A stretch of 64,000 bases of DNA from Aquabacterium fontiphilum (GCF_009909205.1 NZ_JAAAPN010000003.1:124001-188000); one strand, 5' to 3'. Shown: positions 19,466 through 28,895, counted from the first letter of the stretch. Notes: a model not told the origin generated them from the letters alone. Made by a program: numbers and translations.

Positions 19466-20602
19466 ATGAGTTCGAACAGCCCGGTGCTGACGGAAGTGGT
19501 GGGCGGACTGGGTGTCATCACTCTGAACCGCCCCAAGGCGCTCAATGCGCTGACGCTGGAAATGGTGCGCGAGTTGACCACCGTGTTGCGCGGTTGGGCG
19601 CACGATCCGCTTGTTCATGGTGTCATGCTGCGCGGCAGCGCCCGCCCGCCTGCAGAAGGCAAGCACCCCGCCACCCATTTCTGCGCGGGCGGCGACATCC
19701 GCTTCATGCACGACGCAGCCCTGGCGGGTGACCTGGCACTCGACGACTTCTTCACCGAAGAGTACGCGCTGGATCACCTGCTGCACGTCTATCCCAAGCC
19801 CACGGTGGCATGGATCGAGGGGGTGTGCATGGGCGGGGGCATGGGGCTGGCCCAGGCCTGCCGCCTGAAAGTGGTCACCGAGAGCGTGCGCATGGCCATG
19901 CCCGAAACCCGCATCGGCCTCTTTCCTGACGTGGCCGGTGGCTACTTCCTGTCGCGCTGCGTGGGGGCGGTGGGCGAGTACCTGGGGGTGGTGGGGCCGC
20001 ATCTGCACCTGACCGATGCCTTGACGCTGGGCCTGGCCGATGCCCACGCGCAGGCTGCATCGCTGCCGGGCTTGCTCGAGGGCCTGCGGGCGCGTCCCGC
20101 GCACGGTGGCGAGGAGCTGCTCGGTCGAGTGCGCGCGCATGTCGACCTGCACCCGCTGCAGCAGGTGCCCGAAGCGACCATCACGGCGCACCTCGACCAG
20201 ATCAACCAACACTTCGCCCACGCGACGTTGCCTGAGGTGGTGGCCAGCCTGCGCGCGGACGACAGCGAGTGGGCCCGGGCCACGCTGCAGCAGATGGCGG
20301 GCCACTCGCCGCTGATGATGGCTGTGACGCTGGAGCAGATCCGGCGTGCGCGCAGCATGCCGCTGGCAGAGGTGTTCCGCATGGAGCGCACGATGGTGCG
20401 CCATTGCTTCCAGCTGCGCAAAGGTGCGGCCAGCGAGACGGTGGAGGGCGTGCGTGCCTTGGTGGTGGACAAGGACCATGCGCCCAGGTGGCAGCCGGCC
20501 AGCGTTGAGGCGGTGACGCCCGCGATGGCGGAGGCTTTTTTTGAGGCCGTCTGGCCTCCGCACGCGCATCCCTTACGGGATCTGGCTGATCGGTTGCCCT
20601 GA
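19466..20602 (+). CDS. enoyl-CoA hydratase/isomerase family, 3-hydroxyisobutyryl-CoA hydrolase-like
   Basis: Crotonase-fold protein of the ECH_2/HIBCH subgroup, likely a CoA-thioester hydrolase of valine catabolism (3-hydroxyisobutyryl-CoA to 3-hydroxyisobutyrate). The oxyanion-hole motifs are HFCAGGDIRFMHD and GVCMGGGMGLA, and PETRIGLFPDVAGGYFLSR is typical of HIBCH. The C-terminal part carries ECH_2 features such as SVEAVTPAMAEAFFE. The 378 residues fit the family. A GAGG lies 11 bp before ATG 19466. No other valine genes are nearby, so the pathway is inferred from family alone. Confidence 0.82.
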   Translation: MSSNSPVLTEVVGGLGVITLNRPKALNALTLEMVRELTTVLRGWAHDPLVHGVMLRGSARPPAEGKHPATHFCAGGDIRFMHDAALAGDLALDDFFTEEYALDHLLHVYPKPTVAWIEGVCMGGGMGLAQACRLKVVTESVRMAMPETRIGLFPDVAGGYFLSRCVGAVGEYLGVVGPHLHLTDALTLGLADAHAQAASLPGLLEGLRARPAHGGEELLGRVRAHVDLHPLQQVPEATITAHLDQINQHFAHATLPEVVASLRADDSEWARATLQQMAGHSPLMMAVTLEQIRRARSMPLAEVFRMERTMVRHCFQLRKGAASETVEGVRALVVDKDHAPRWQPASVEAVTPAMAEAFFEAVWPPHAHPLRDLADRLP

Positions 20603-20642
20603 TGCGGCCGCTAGTACGCGAGGTGCGTACACTTCGCTCCTG

Positions 20643-21713
20643 ATGTCTGATTCACCCATTCTCGACCCGGTCACCGGCCTGAGCCCCTGGCGCGCCTGCG
20701 TGGCGCCCATGCTCGACTGGACTGACCGCCACTGCCGCTATTTTCATCGGCTGATGAGCCGCCATGCCCGTCTGTACACCGAGATGCTGACGACGGGCGC
20801 GTTGGTTCACGGGCAGATGCATCGCTTTCTCGAATACAACGCCGAGGAGCACCCGGTGGCCTTGCAGTTGGGCGGCAGCGAGCCGGCCGATCTGGCGCAT
20901 TGCGCCCGGCTGGCGCAGCAGTGGGGCTATGACGAGGTCAACCTGAATTGTGGTTGCCCGAGTGAGCGCGTTCAACGCGGGGCGTTTGGTGCCTGCCTGA
21001 TGGGCGAGGCGGCGCTGGTGGCCGATTGCGTCAAGGCCATGATCGACGCGGTGGGCGGCGACCCGAAGGTGCCCATCACCGTCAAGCACCGCATCGGCAT
21101 CGACAAGATCGAAAGCTACGACTTCGTCCGCGATTTCGTGGGCACCGTGGCTGACGCGGGCTGTCGGGTGTTCATCGTGCACGCGCGCAATGCGTGGCTG
21201 AAGGGCCTGAGTCCGAAAGAAAACCGGGAAGTCCCGCCGCTGCGCTACGGTTTTGTTCACCAGCTCAAGCACGACTTTCCGCACCTGACCATCGTGATCA
21301 ACGGCGGGCTGGCCGACAACGCGGCCTGCGAGGCGCAATTGCAGCCCGGCGCGGTGTTGCCCGGTGTGGCGCTGGACGGCGTCATGGTGGGCCGCGCGGC
21401 GTATCACACGCCCTGGATGCTGAGCGAGTGGGACGAGCGCTTGTTCGGTCAGCCGCCCCGCGACGAACCGCTCTCCCGCGAAGCCGTCGAGGCGGCCATG
21501 GTGGCCTACATCGAGCGCGAGATGGCACGCACGGCCGGCTGGCCACACGGCGAGGTGCGCTGGCCGCAGGCGGTGCGCCACATGCTCGGGCTGTACAACG
21601 GGCTCAAGGGCGCGCGGCGCTGGCGGCAGGTGTGGTCTGACCACACGCTCAAGCATCTGCCGCCCAGCGAGGTCATGGGCATGGCGCATCAGCGCCCCGA
21701 GCAAACCGCATGA
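20643..21713 (+). CDS. dusA: tRNA-dihydrouridine(20/20a) synthase DusA
   Basis: FMN enzyme that reduces uridines 20 and 20a in the tRNA D-loop with NADPH. The N-terminus CVAPMLDWTDRHCRYFHRLM is the DusA signature. The catalytic Cys105 sits in LNCGCPSERVQRGAFGACLM. The FMN-phosphate region GVMVGRAAYHTPW also matches. The 356-residue frame from ATG 20643 fits the family; the open frame from 20541 overlaps the upstream gene. TACACT at 20628-20633 may be a -10 box. The stop overlaps the potassium transporter start. Confidence 0.94.
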   Translation: MSDSPILDPVTGLSPWRACVAPMLDWTDRHCRYFHRLMSRHARLYTEMLTTGALVHGQMHRFLEYNAEEHPVALQLGGSEPADLAHCARLAQQWGYDEVNLNCGCPSERVQRGAFGACLMGEAALVADCVKAMIDAVGGDPKVPITVKHRIGIDKIESYDFVRDFVGTVADAGCRVFIVHARNAWLKGLSPKENREVPPLRYGFVHQLKHDFPHLTIVINGGLADNAACEAQLQPGAVLPGVALDGVMVGRAAYHTPWMLSEWDERLFGQPPRDEPLSREAVEAAMVAYIEREMARTAGWPHGEVRWPQAVRHMLGLYNGLKGARRWRQVWSDHTLKHLPPSEVMGMAHQRPEQTA

Positions 21714-23044
21714 ACGGCCAGTTGACGCAACCGACAACCTTGCTGGTGGGTGGCTTCGCGGCCACCATTCTGCTGGGCACGCTGTTGCTGCTGCTGCCAG
21801 TTTCTCAGGCCGATCCCGCACAAGCCACCGGTTTCATGACGGCGCTGTTCACCGCGACCTCGGCCGTGTGTGTGACAGGGCTGGTGGTGGTCGACACCGG
21901 TACGCACTGGTCTGGTTTCGGGCAGGCCGTGATCATGGGGCTCTTTCAACTGGGCGGTTTCGGCATGATGACCTCGGCCACCTTGCTGGGCTTGCTGGTC
22001 AATCGCCAGATGCGCCTGCGCTCGCGCCTGCTGTTACAGACCGAAACCCATGCGCTGTCACTGGGGGATGTGCGCAGCGTGGCCAAGCTCGTCTTTGGGG
22101 TCACGCTGGTGGTGGAACTGACGGTGGCGCTGGCGCTGGGCTTGCGCTGGTGGCTGGCGCATGACGTGGCGCTGTCTGAGGCCGCCTGGCTGGGCCTGTT
22201 CCACGCCGTATCGGCCTTCAACAATGCCGGTTTTTCGACCTACAGTGACAGCGTCATGGGCTTTGCCACTGATCCGGCCATCCTCGGTCCCTTGATGCTG
22301 GCCATCGTGATCGGCGGCCTGGGCTTCCCGGTATTGCATGAGTTGATGTTGCGCCGCCGCGACCGCGTGCGCATGTCAATGCATGTGTCCCTGACCTTGT
22401 GGGGCAGCCTCATTCTCATCGTCCTGGGCACCGTGGTGCTGTTTCTGTCCGAGCGGTGGCGCCCCGAGACGCTGGGCGCCCTGTCGCTGGCTGATGCGTG
22501 GTGGGTGGCGTTGTTCACGTCGGTGTCGGCTCGTACCGCTGGCTTCAACGCCGTCGACATCGGCGCGCTGGGCATCGAGTCCCTAACCCTGCATTACTTT
22601 CTGATGTTCGTGGGCGGCGGCAGCGCCGGTACGGCCGGCGGCGTCAAGGTCACCACGTTCTTCGTGCTCTTGCTGGTGGTATGGAACGAGGTGCGAGGCA
22701 ACCGCGATGTCGAGTATGGCGGGCGCCGTGTGGCCGAATCGGCCCAGCGCCAGGCGCTGAGCATTCTGGTGCTGAGTTCGGCCGTGATTGTGCTGGCGAT
22801 GCTGGCGCTGCTGCCCATGACCACCCATCCCTATCATCAGGTGCTGTTCGAGGTCATTTCGGCCTTTGCGACGGTCGGTTTGTCTACCGGCATCACCGCA
22901 GACCTGCCCGAGGCTGGGCAGTTCGTGCTGGTCATGTTGATGTTCATCGGCCGGGTCGGCGTGGTGACGTTGGCTGTGGCGCTGGCCCTGAACCACAACC
23001 GGCGCCCATACCGCTATCCCGAGGAGAAACCAATTGTTGGGTAA
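21710..23044 (+). CDS. TrkH/KtrB family potassium uptake protein
   Basis: Inner-membrane K+ (possibly Na+-coupled) translocating subunit. The 444 residues contain the four pore repeats expected: ATSAVCVTGLVVVD, FHAVSAFNNAGFST, SVSARTAGFNAVD and SAFATVGLSTGI, each with the selectivity-filter glycine. The size is closer to KtrB than to E. coli TrkH (about 480). Its start overlaps the dusA stop (ATGA), and the regulatory subunit gene overlaps its end, so the three genes form one transcription unit. Confidence 0.9.
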   Translation: MNGQLTQPTTLLVGGFAATILLGTLLLLLPVSQADPAQATGFMTALFTATSAVCVTGLVVVDTGTHWSGFGQAVIMGLFQLGGFGMMTSATLLGLLVNRQMRLRSRLLLQTETHALSLGDVRSVAKLVFGVTLVVELTVALALGLRWWLAHDVALSEAAWLGLFHAVSAFNNAGFSTYSDSVMGFATDPAILGPLMLAIVIGGLGFPVLHELMLRRRDRVRMSMHVSLTLWGSLILIVLGTVVLFLSERWRPETLGALSLADAWWVALFTSVSARTAGFNAVDIGALGIESLTLHYFLMFVGGGSAGTAGGVKVTTFFVLLLVVWNEVRGNRDVEYGGRRVAESAQRQALSILVLSSAVIVLAMLALLPMTTHPYHQVLFEVISAFATVGLSTGITADLPEAGQFVLVMLMFIGRVGVVTLAVALALNHNRRPYRYPEEKPIVG

Positions 23045-23705
23045 GCAGAAGCTGTCTGGTGACAGCGTGGTAGTGATCGGCCTGGGCCGTTTTGGCGAGG
23101 CGGTGGCCCAGGCCCTGCATGAGCTTGGGCACGACGTGCTGGCCATTGACGACAATGCAGACAGCGTGATGACCCTGTCGGGCAAACTGCCGCATGTCGT
23201 GCAGGCTGATACCACCGACATCGAAACCCTCAAGCAACTGGCCGTGCAGGAGTTTTCGCACGCTGTGGTCAGTATCGGCACCAACCTTGAGGCCAGCGTG
23301 CTCACCGTGCTCAACCTCAGCCAGATCGGACTCAAGGATATCTGGGCCAAGGCCACCACGCCGCAGCATGGCCGCATCCTCGAACGCGTCGGCGCCCACC
23401 ATGTCGTCTATCCCGAGTCGGACATGGGCGAACGCGTGGCCCACCTGGTCACCGGCAAGATGATCGACTTCATCGAGTTCGAGGACAGCTTCGCCATCGC
23501 CAAGACGCGCTCGCCGCGTGAAACCCATGGCAAGCCGCTGTCCGAGTCGAACATCCGCCAGCGGCACGAGGTCACGGTGGTCGGCGTCAAGCGCCGCCAC
23601 CTGGATTTCATCTACGCGCGCCCCGACACCGTGATCCAGCCCGGCGACCTGCTCATCGTGGCGGGTCCGACGCACGCCATCGAGCGTTTCGCGGCGCGGG
23701 TCTGA
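23034..23705 (+). CDS. TrkA/KtrA potassium uptake regulatory subunit (RCK)
   Basis: Cytoplasmic gating ring subunit for the preceding K+ channel-like protein. The 223 residues have an RCK_N Rossmann domain with nucleotide motif VIGLGRFGEAVAQAL (14-28) and acidic AIDDNADSV, followed by an RCK_C domain from about residue 140. A single RCK pair, rather than the two in E. coli TrkA, points to the KtrA type. GAGGAG at 23021-23026 supports a TTG start at 23034 or 23037. It overlaps the channel gene by 11 bp. Confidence 0.88.
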   Translation: MLGKQKLSGDSVVVIGLGRFGEAVAQALHELGHDVLAIDDNADSVMTLSGKLPHVVQADTTDIETLKQLAVQEFSHAVVSIGTNLEASVLTVLNLSQIGLKDIWAKATTPQHGRILERVGAHHVVYPESDMGERVAHLVTGKMIDFIEFEDSFAIAKTRSPRETHGKPLSESNIRQRHEVTVVGVKRRHLDFIYARPDTVIQPGDLLIVAGPTHAIERFAARV

Positions 23706-23743
23706 GGGGCGTCGAGCGGCAGCGGACAGAGCGGCCAAAACAA

Positions 23744-23763
23744 AAGGCACCCGAAGGTGCCTT
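23744..23763. terminator. bidirectional terminator between K+ uptake genes and efp
   Basis: AAGGCACC (23744-23751), loop CGAA and GGTGCCTT (23756-23763) form a perfect 8-bp stem. On the minus strand it is followed by TTTTGTTTT, so it mainly serves efp; TTCTTGT follows on the plus strand. Confidence 0.8.
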
Positions 23764-23798
23764 CTTGTCGGTGCAGCGCAAGCGCTGATCAGAGCCGA

Positions 23799-24353
23799 TC
23801 AGACGCGCTTCTTGTATTCGTGCGTGCGGGTGTCGATTTCGATCTTGTCGCCCGAATCCACGAACAGGGGCACAGCGATCTCGAAGCCGGTGCCGACGAT
23901 GCGGGCGGGCTTCATGACCTTGCCCGAGGTGTCGCCCTTGACGGCCGGCTCGGTTTCGATCTCGCGCACGATGGTCGTGGGCAGTTCGACCGAGATGGCC
24001 TTGCCGTCGTAGAACACCACTTCGACTTCCATGCCGTCTTGCAGGTAGTTGACGGCGTCGCCCATGTTCTCGGCCTCGACCTCGAACTGGTTGTACTCGG
24101 CGTCCATGAAGGCGTACATCGGGTCGGCGAAGTAGGAGTAGGTGCACTCCTTCTTGTCGAGGATGATCTGGTCCATCTTGTCGTCGGCTTTGAACACCAC
24201 TTCGGCGCCGGCGCCGTTCAGCAGGTTCTTCATCTTCATGCGAACGGTGGCAGCGCCGCGGCCGCCGCGGCTGTATTCGGTCTTGAGCACGACCATCGGG
24301 TCCTTGCCCTGCATGATCACGTTGCCAGCGCGGATTTCTTGTGCGAGTTTCAT
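23799..24353 (-). CDS. efp: translation elongation factor P (arginine-32 type)
   Basis: Relieves ribosome stalling at polyproline stretches. The 184 residues from ATG 24353 give the three-barrel EF-P, ending [11 protein letters not shown]. The tip residue of domain I is Arg32 (YSRGGRGAA), not lysine, so this protein belongs to the group activated by rhamnosylation rather than lysylation. The modifying enzyme EarP is encoded just upstream on the same strand, 74 bp away. A promoter overlapping the earP stop could drive efp alone. Confidence 0.97.
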   Translation of the reverse strand: MKLAQEIRAGNVIMQGKDPMVVLKTEYSRGGRGAATVRMKMKNLLNGAGAEVVFKADDKMDQIILDKKECTYSYFADPMYAFMDAEYNQFEVEAENMGDAVNYLQDGMEVEVVFYDGKAISVELPTTIVREIETEPAVKGDTSGKVMKPARIVGTGFEIAVPLFVDSGDKIEIDTRTHEYKKRV

Positions 24354-24424
24354 GGTGGTTCCCGAAGGGGCGTCGTCAGGTAAAAACGGCTTGCCGGCAG
24401 GCACACGCCCGGGCAAAGTCTTCG

Positions 24425-24453
24425 ATTTTACTCTGCGGCCGTGACGAAATCGA
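24425..24453 (-). promoter_or_regulatory. possible efp promoter overlapping the earP stop
   Basis: On the minus strand, TCGATT (24453-24448), a 17-bp spacer and TAAAAT (24430-24425) resemble a sigma70 promoter. The -10 box contains the earP TAA stop. A start near 24418 would give a leader of about 65 nt. Confidence 0.4.
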
Positions 24454-25534
24454 GCAGTTGGGACGTCAAATCGGGCTGGGCGAGGGCAATTTTGCGGCTT
24501 TCTGCGCTCGCCTGATGCCAGGCCGACGCGGATCCCCAGGCAGGCAGCGGCGGCAGCGGGCCGGATCCGGCCAGACCGTTCCACGCCTGCCACCATGACG
24601 CGACGGCGGCGCGAAGCGAGGGCGGCCAGCCGTCCATCCAGTGCGACATGAAAGCGTCAAGCTTGGCCGCGTGCGCGCCGTCATCTTGCGGGTAAATGTG
24701 CCAGGTATGCGGCCGGCCGGCCCACAGGGCACGCACGGCAGAGTCTTCCCCCCGCACGAGGTTCAGGTCGCAGGCCCACAGCAGGTGATCGAAGTCGCGC
24801 TGGGGCAGGGCGGGTAGCTTGTGCAGTTTCAGGTGCGAAGGCAGCGTGCCGGCCCGGGCCAGCCAGTCTTGCGCCAACGCCTGCGCAGGCCCCGGAATCA
24901 ACAGCACGCGGGTGGTGCCCGCGCCGACCGGCTCGCTGGCCAGCCGGTCAAGCAGGGCGGACACAGGGGCGTGGGCATAGCAAAACACCGACACCAGCCT
25001 GTCCTCGTCGCCCGGCTCGATGCCCAGTCTCGCCAGCCAGCTCGTCCGTGCGGCGCCATCGAAGGCCGCCTGGCGCGCCATGAGGTCGGGCTCGCGCAGC
25101 AGCCCGCCCGTGCGGGCCGTGAAGCCGGGGTAGAAGAATCGCTTGGTCAGGCCGGCGCCCGGACCGTGCCAGACCGGAGAGGGCAGGCCATGGCTGCGCT
25201 CCACGTACGCTTCGGCGCTGAGGTATTCGAGGTTCACCCACACCGGCGGCTCGTCGCGCCGCATCGCCTGCACGAAAGCCGCCGGCGGGTCGCAGCCGAA
25301 GGCCTCGACCACCACGTCGCCGGGTTGATGGGGTAAGTCGGATCGGGCCGCCTCTTCCCAGGGGGCGACGGCCACGCCGGGGTGGCCTTCGGGGGCCATC
25401 CAGCCAAGCGCCGAGGCATCGTCCACCCACAGCCGCACACCGTGCCCTCGGCTGGCCAGGTCGCACGACAGGCGCCAGCACACACCGATGTCGCCGAAGT
25501 TGTCGATGACCCGGCAGAAGATGTCCCACAGCAT
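24428..25534 (-). CDS. earP: EF-P arginine rhamnosyltransferase EarP
   Basis: Glycosyltransferase that transfers rhamnose from dTDP-rhamnose to Arg32 of EF-P. The 368 residues start [20 protein letters not shown]; Asp11 and Asp15 match the essential aspartates near position 13/17 of studied EarP proteins, and Glu263 in [14 protein letters not shown] matches the catalytic glutamate. Inverting GT-B fold is known for the family. ATG 25534 is only 27 bp from the divergent uvrC start. A CATAAT box ends 6 nt before the ATG, so the mRNA may be leaderless. efp follows. Confidence 0.93.
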   Translation of the reverse strand: MLWDIFCRVIDNFGDIGVCWRLSCDLASRGHGVRLWVDDASALGWMAPEGHPGVAVAPWEEAARSDLPHQPGDVVVEAFGCDPPAAFVQAMRRDEPPVWVNLEYLSAEAYVERSHGLPSPVWHGPGAGLTKRFFYPGFTARTGGLLREPDLMARQAAFDGAARTSWLARLGIEPGDEDRLVSVFCYAHAPVSALLDRLASEPVGAGTTRVLLIPGPAQALAQDWLARAGTLPSHLKLHKLPALPQRDFDHLLWACDLNLVRGEDSAVRALWAGRPHTWHIYPQDDGAHAAKLDAFMSHWMDGWPPSLRAAVASWWQAWNGLAGSGPLPPLPAWGSASAWHQASAESRKIALAQPDLTSQLLDFVTAAE

Positions 25535-25540
25535 CGGGCG

Positions 25541-25554
25541 ATTATGCGCACAAT
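25541..25554. promoter_or_regulatory. back-to-back -10 boxes for earP (minus) and uvrC (plus)
   Basis: CATAAT on the minus strand (25546-25541) ends 6 nt before the earP ATG, and CACAAT on the plus strand (25549-25554) ends 7 nt before the uvrC ATG. Both -35 regions would lie inside the opposite coding sequence. Transcription start is predicted at or next to each ATG. Confidence 0.45.
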
Positions 25555-25561
25555 GCGCCCC

Positions 25562-27586
25562 ATGACCGAATCGTCCGACATGAACGAGGCCGGCGCAGAC
25601 GAGACCGGCGCGAACGAAGGCCGTGCCCTGGCCGACCGGGAGGCTGACCGTGAAGCCGTGTGGGCGCGGCTGCTGCAGGAAGTCAGCACGCTGCCCGGCC
25701 TGCCCGGTGTCTACCGGTACTTCGATACACAGGGCAACGTGCTGTACGTGGGCAAGGCCCGTGACCTGAAGAAGCGCGTCTCCAGCTACTTCCACAAGCA
25801 CCACGGGGGCACCCGCATCGGCCACATGGTCTCGCGCATCGCGCGCATGGAAACCACCGTGGTACGCAGCGAGGCCGAGGCGCTGCTGCTCGAGAACAAC
25901 CTCATCAAGACGCTCAACCCGCGGTTCAACATCCTGTTCCGCGACGACAAGAGCTATCCGTATCTCAAGATCGCGTCACACGCCTTCCCGCGACTGGCCT
26001 ATTACCGTGGCGCGGTCGACCGCAAGCACCGCTACTTCGGCCCTTATCCCAACGCCTGGGCGGTGAAGGAAACCATTCAGTTGCTGCAGAAGGTCTTTTT
26101 GCTGCGCACTTGCGAAGACTCGGTCTACAACCACCGCACGCGGCCCTGCCTGCTTCACCAGATCAAGCGCTGCAGCGCTCCCTGCGTCGACCTGATCGAC
26201 CGCGAGGCCTATGCGGCCGATGTGGCGCGGGCCGAGCGCTTTCTGCTGGGTGAGACCGATGCCGTGCTGGCCGATCTGCAGGCGCAGATGATGGCCTACG
26301 CCGAGCAGATGGCCTACGAGAAGGCGGCCGAGGTGCGCAACCAGATCTCGGCGTTGTCGCGCGTGTTGCACCAGCAGACCGTGGACACCGTGATGGACAA
26401 GGACGTCGACGTGCTGGCGGTCAAGGTGTTGGGCGGTCGGGCGTGCGTGAACCTGGCCATGGTGCGCGGCGGTCGCCATCTCGGCGACCGCGCTCATTTC
26501 CCGGTGCATGTGCAGGACCATGTGGTCGAGCCCGATGAGGCCGATGCCGACGCGCCACAGCCGACGGCCGACGCGCTGCTGCACGACACCGAGGTGCGCG
26601 TGCTCGAAGCGTTTCTTGCCCAGCATTACCTGGGCAGCATCCCACCCGACATGCTGATCCTGTCTCACCCGGTGGACGATGCCCTGATCGAGGCCCTGGA
26701 GCTGCAGTCGGGCCGCAAGGTCAATGTGGTGCTGCAGCCGCGGGAACAGCGGCGCAGCTGGCTGGACATGGCCATCAAGGGGGCTGAGCTGGCGCTGGCG
26801 CGCCTGCTCAGCGAAGAAGGCTCGCAACAGGCCCGCACCCGGGCGCTGGTCGATGCGCTGGATCTCGCGCCGGAGGTTGAGGCGGCTGATGCGGCTCAGT
26901 TACCCGAGGCGGCGGGGGCGGGCGACCCGCTGGCGCGGCTGCGCATCGAGTGTTTCGACATCAGCCACACTGCGGGCGAAGCGACCCAGGCCTCGTGCGT
27001 GGTCTATGAGCAGCACAAGATGCAGTCGGCCCAGTACCGGCGCTACAACATCGCCGACATCACGCCGGGCGACGATTACGCGGCGATGAAGCAGGTGCTG
27101 GAGCGCCGCTACGGTACAGCGGGGCTCAAGGCCGCCCGCCTGCCCGACATCGTGCTGGTCGATGGCGGCAAGGGACAGGTCGCCATGGCCCGCGAGGTGT
27201 TCGAGCGGCTGGGTTTGCCCATCTCGGTCATCGTGGGTGTCGAGAAGGGTGAGGGCCGCAAGGTGGGCCTGGAAGAGCTGGTGTTCGCCGATGGCCGACC
27301 CAAGCTGCAGCTGGCACCGAGTTCGGCCGCGTTGATGCTGGTCGCGCAGATCCGTGACGAGGCGCACCGCTTTGCCATCACCGGCATGCGGGCCAAGCGC
27401 GCCAGTGTGCGAACCGGTGGCAGCAAGCTGGAAGACATCCCCGGCGTGGGCCCCAAGCGGCGTGCGAAACTGTTGCAGCGTTTTGGCGGGGTGCGCGGTG
27501 TGACCGCGGCCAGTGTGGACGACCTTGCCAGCGTGGAGGGCATTTCGCGTGAACTGGCTGAAGAGATTTACCGCGCGCTGCGTTGA
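25562..27586 (+). CDS. uvrC: excinuclease ABC subunit C
   Basis: Nucleotide excision repair nuclease that makes both incisions around UvrB-bound lesions. The N-terminal GIY-YIG domain reads [20 protein letters not shown] with [17 protein letters not shown] domain follows (about 245-280), then the RNase H-like C-terminal nuclease ([20 protein letters not shown]) and a tandem HhH domain ([20 protein letters not shown]). The 674 residues include an inserted acidic/Ala-rich stretch near 440. ATG 25562 is chosen by its position after CACAAT; ATG 25553 and 25580 are in frame. Confidence 0.95.
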   Translation: MTESSDMNEAGADETGANEGRALADREADREAVWARLLQEVSTLPGLPGVYRYFDTQGNVLYVGKARDLKKRVSSYFHKHHGGTRIGHMVSRIARMETTVVRSEAEALLLENNLIKTLNPRFNILFRDDKSYPYLKIASHAFPRLAYYRGAVDRKHRYFGPYPNAWAVKETIQLLQKVFLLRTCEDSVYNHRTRPCLLHQIKRCSAPCVDLIDREAYAADVARAERFLLGETDAVLADLQAQMMAYAEQMAYEKAAEVRNQISALSRVLHQQTVDTVMDKDVDVLAVKVLGGRACVNLAMVRGGRHLGDRAHFPVHVQDHVVEPDEADADAPQPTADALLHDTEVRVLEAFLAQHYLGSIPPDMLILSHPVDDALIEALELQSGRKVNVVLQPREQRRSWLDMAIKGAELALARLLSEEGSQQARTRALVDALDLAPEVEAADAAQLPEAAGAGDPLARLRIECFDISHTAGEATQASCVVYEQHKMQSAQYRRYNIADITPGDDYAAMKQVLERRYGTAGLKAARLPDIVLVDGGKGQVAMAREVFERLGLPISVIVGVEKGEGRKVGLEELVFADGRPKLQLAPSSAALMLVAQIRDEAHRFAITGMRAKRASVRTGGSKLEDIPGVGPKRRAKLLQRFGGVRGVTAASVDDLASVEGISRELAEEIYRALR

Positions 27587-27590
27587 CGGC

Positions 27591-28163
27591 GTGGCGGCAC
27601 CCGGGGCGACCACCAGGCTAGGCACGATGGTCGCCGCGCTGACCGCCTGCGTGCTCAGCGGATGTGCGGGCTGGCTGGGCGGGCAGACCGGCGGGTCGGG
27701 CGCATCGCCTTCGGCGCCCGCACCGGCGCCCTCAGCGCGCGGCACGCCGGCCGATGGTCAGGTGGCCACCCCCGCCGCATCGCCCGCGTCTGAGCGGGCA
27801 GCCGGGCCGGTCAAGCTGGGGGCGCCGAAAGCCGTCCGCAGTTGGGCCGAGGTGCGCGAGCAGGCTGCGCAGCGCCTCGTGGCGGCCAACCCACACATGA
27901 CGTATGCCAGCCGCACGCCCGATGTGCTGCTGGCCATTCCCGTCATGGCGATCGAACTGAATGCCGATGGCTCCGTGCGGCGGGTTGAGGTGATGCGCTA
28001 TCCGCGTCAGGCGCGCGAGACCGTTCAGATGGCCATCCAGGCCATCCAGAACGCGGCGCCGTTCGGCGATGTGTCCCGGCTGCCCAAACCGTGGCGTTTC
28101 AACGAGACATTTCTGTTCAATGATGAACGCAAGTTCAAGCCCATGACACTGGACCGCCGCTGA
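27591..28163 (+). CDS. putative lipoprotein with TonB-C-like domain
   Basis: Unrecognised by name. A GTG start at 27591 gives a 25-residue lipoprotein signal ending LTACVLSGC, then a Gly/Ser/Pro/Ala-rich linker (about 27-75), then a compact domain (about 95-185). The pattern VMAIELNADGSVRRVEVMRY plus a helix and FNETFLFND resembles TonB/TolA C-terminal domains. If exported it would sit in the outer-membrane inner leaflet or periplasm. ATG 27627 is an alternative start but gives a very short signal. It lies 4 bp after uvrC and overlaps an upstream pgsA start codon. No function is claimed. Confidence 0.65.
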   Translation: MAAPGATTRLGTMVAALTACVLSGCAGWLGGQTGGSGASPSAPAPAPSARGTPADGQVATPAASPASERAAGPVKLGAPKAVRSWAEVREQAAQRLVAANPHMTYASRTPDVLLAIPVMAIELNADGSVRRVEVMRYPRQARETVQMAIQAIQNAAPFGDVSRLPKPWRFNETFLFNDERKFKPMTLDRR

Positions 28164-28180
28164 TGGCTGACGCAACACGG

Positions 28181-28186
28181 CACAAT
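28181..28186 (+). promoter_or_regulatory. -10-like box CACAAT, 6 nt before pgsA ATG 28193
   Basis: CACAATGCGGGC then ATG reproduces the arrangement at 983-995 and 25549-25562. It would allow a leaderless pgsA transcript independent of the upstream genes. No convincing -35 box is seen. Confidence 0.4.
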
Positions 28187-28192
28187 GCGGGC

Positions 28193-28759
28193 ATGTTCTG
28201 GACCTTGCCCACCTTGCTCACCTGGGCGCGGATCGTTGCGATTCCGCTGATCGTGGGCGTGTTTTACCTGCCTTGGCCCATGGCCGAGGTCAATCTGGTG
28301 GCCAGTGTGCTGTTCGTGCTGGTGGCCTTGACCGACTGGGCCGATGGCTGGTTGGCCAGGCGACTGAACCAGACTTCTTCCTTTGGCGCCTTTCTCGACC
28401 CGGTGGCCGACAAGTTCCTCGTCTGTGCCTCGCTGCTGGTGCTGCTCCAACTCGACCGTGTCAATGCGCTGGTGGCGCTCATCATCATCGGCCGCGAGAT
28501 CGCCATTTCGGCCTTGCGCGAATGGATGGCGCAGATCGGCGCCTCGCGCAGCGTGGCCGTGCACATGCTCGGCAAGCTCAAGACGGCCTCGCAAATGGCC
28601 GCCATCGTGTTGCTGCTCTACGACGCGCCGCTGCCTCTCATCGGCCATGCGCGCGAGTGGGGCACGTGGCTGATCTACGCTGCCTGCGGCCTGACGATCT
28701 GGTCCATGGTCTACTACTTGCAAAAGGCCTTACCTGACATCCGCGCGAAGGCGCGTTGA
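28193..28759 (+). CDS. pgsA: CDP-diacylglycerol--glycerol-3-phosphate 3-phosphatidyltransferase
   Basis: Integral membrane enzyme making phosphatidylglycerol phosphate, the first committed step to phosphatidylglycerol and cardiolipin. The CDP-alcohol phosphotransferase motif is complete: DWADGWLARR, a Gly in SSFGAFLD, and DPVADK. The 188 residues from ATG 28193 (MFWTLPTLLTWARI) match the family N-terminus; ATG 28163 overlaps the previous stop and would add ten residues. About five membrane helices are visible. Confidence 0.93.
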   Translation: MFWTLPTLLTWARIVAIPLIVGVFYLPWPMAEVNLVASVLFVLVALTDWADGWLARRLNQTSSFGAFLDPVADKFLVCASLLVLLQLDRVNALVALIIIGREIAISALREWMAQIGASRSVAVHMLGKLKTASQMAAIVLLLYDAPLPLIGHAREWGTWLIYAACGLTIWSMVYYLQKALPDIRAKAR

Positions 28760-28792
28760 GGCGACTTGTCGCTGCAGGCCTTTCCCAGCGGC

Positions 28793-28798
28793 TACAAT
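28793..28798 (+). promoter_or_regulatory. -10 box of tRNA-Val
   Basis: TACAAT lies 21 bp before the mature tRNA 5' end. The -35 region is not clear; TTGTCG at 28766-28771 is 21 bp upstream, longer than usual. Confidence 0.45.
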
Positions 28799-28819
28799 CT
28801 GGGCTCTCAAAAATCAGAC

Positions 28820-28895
28820 GGGTGCTTAGCTCAGTTGGTAGAGCGGCGCCCTTACAAGGCGTAGGTCGGGGGTTCGAACCCCTCAGCACCCACCA
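28820..28895 (+). tRNA. tRNA-Val (anticodon TAC)
   Basis: Full cloverleaf of 76 nt with encoded CCA. The acceptor GGGTGCT pairs with AGCACCC, the D-arm is TAGCTCAGTTGGTAGAGC, the anticodon loop CTTACAA gives TAC, and the T-arm is GGGGGTTCGAACCCCT. A weak CCCG/CGGG hairpin followed by TTTT at 28907-28930 may terminate it. Confidence 0.97.
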
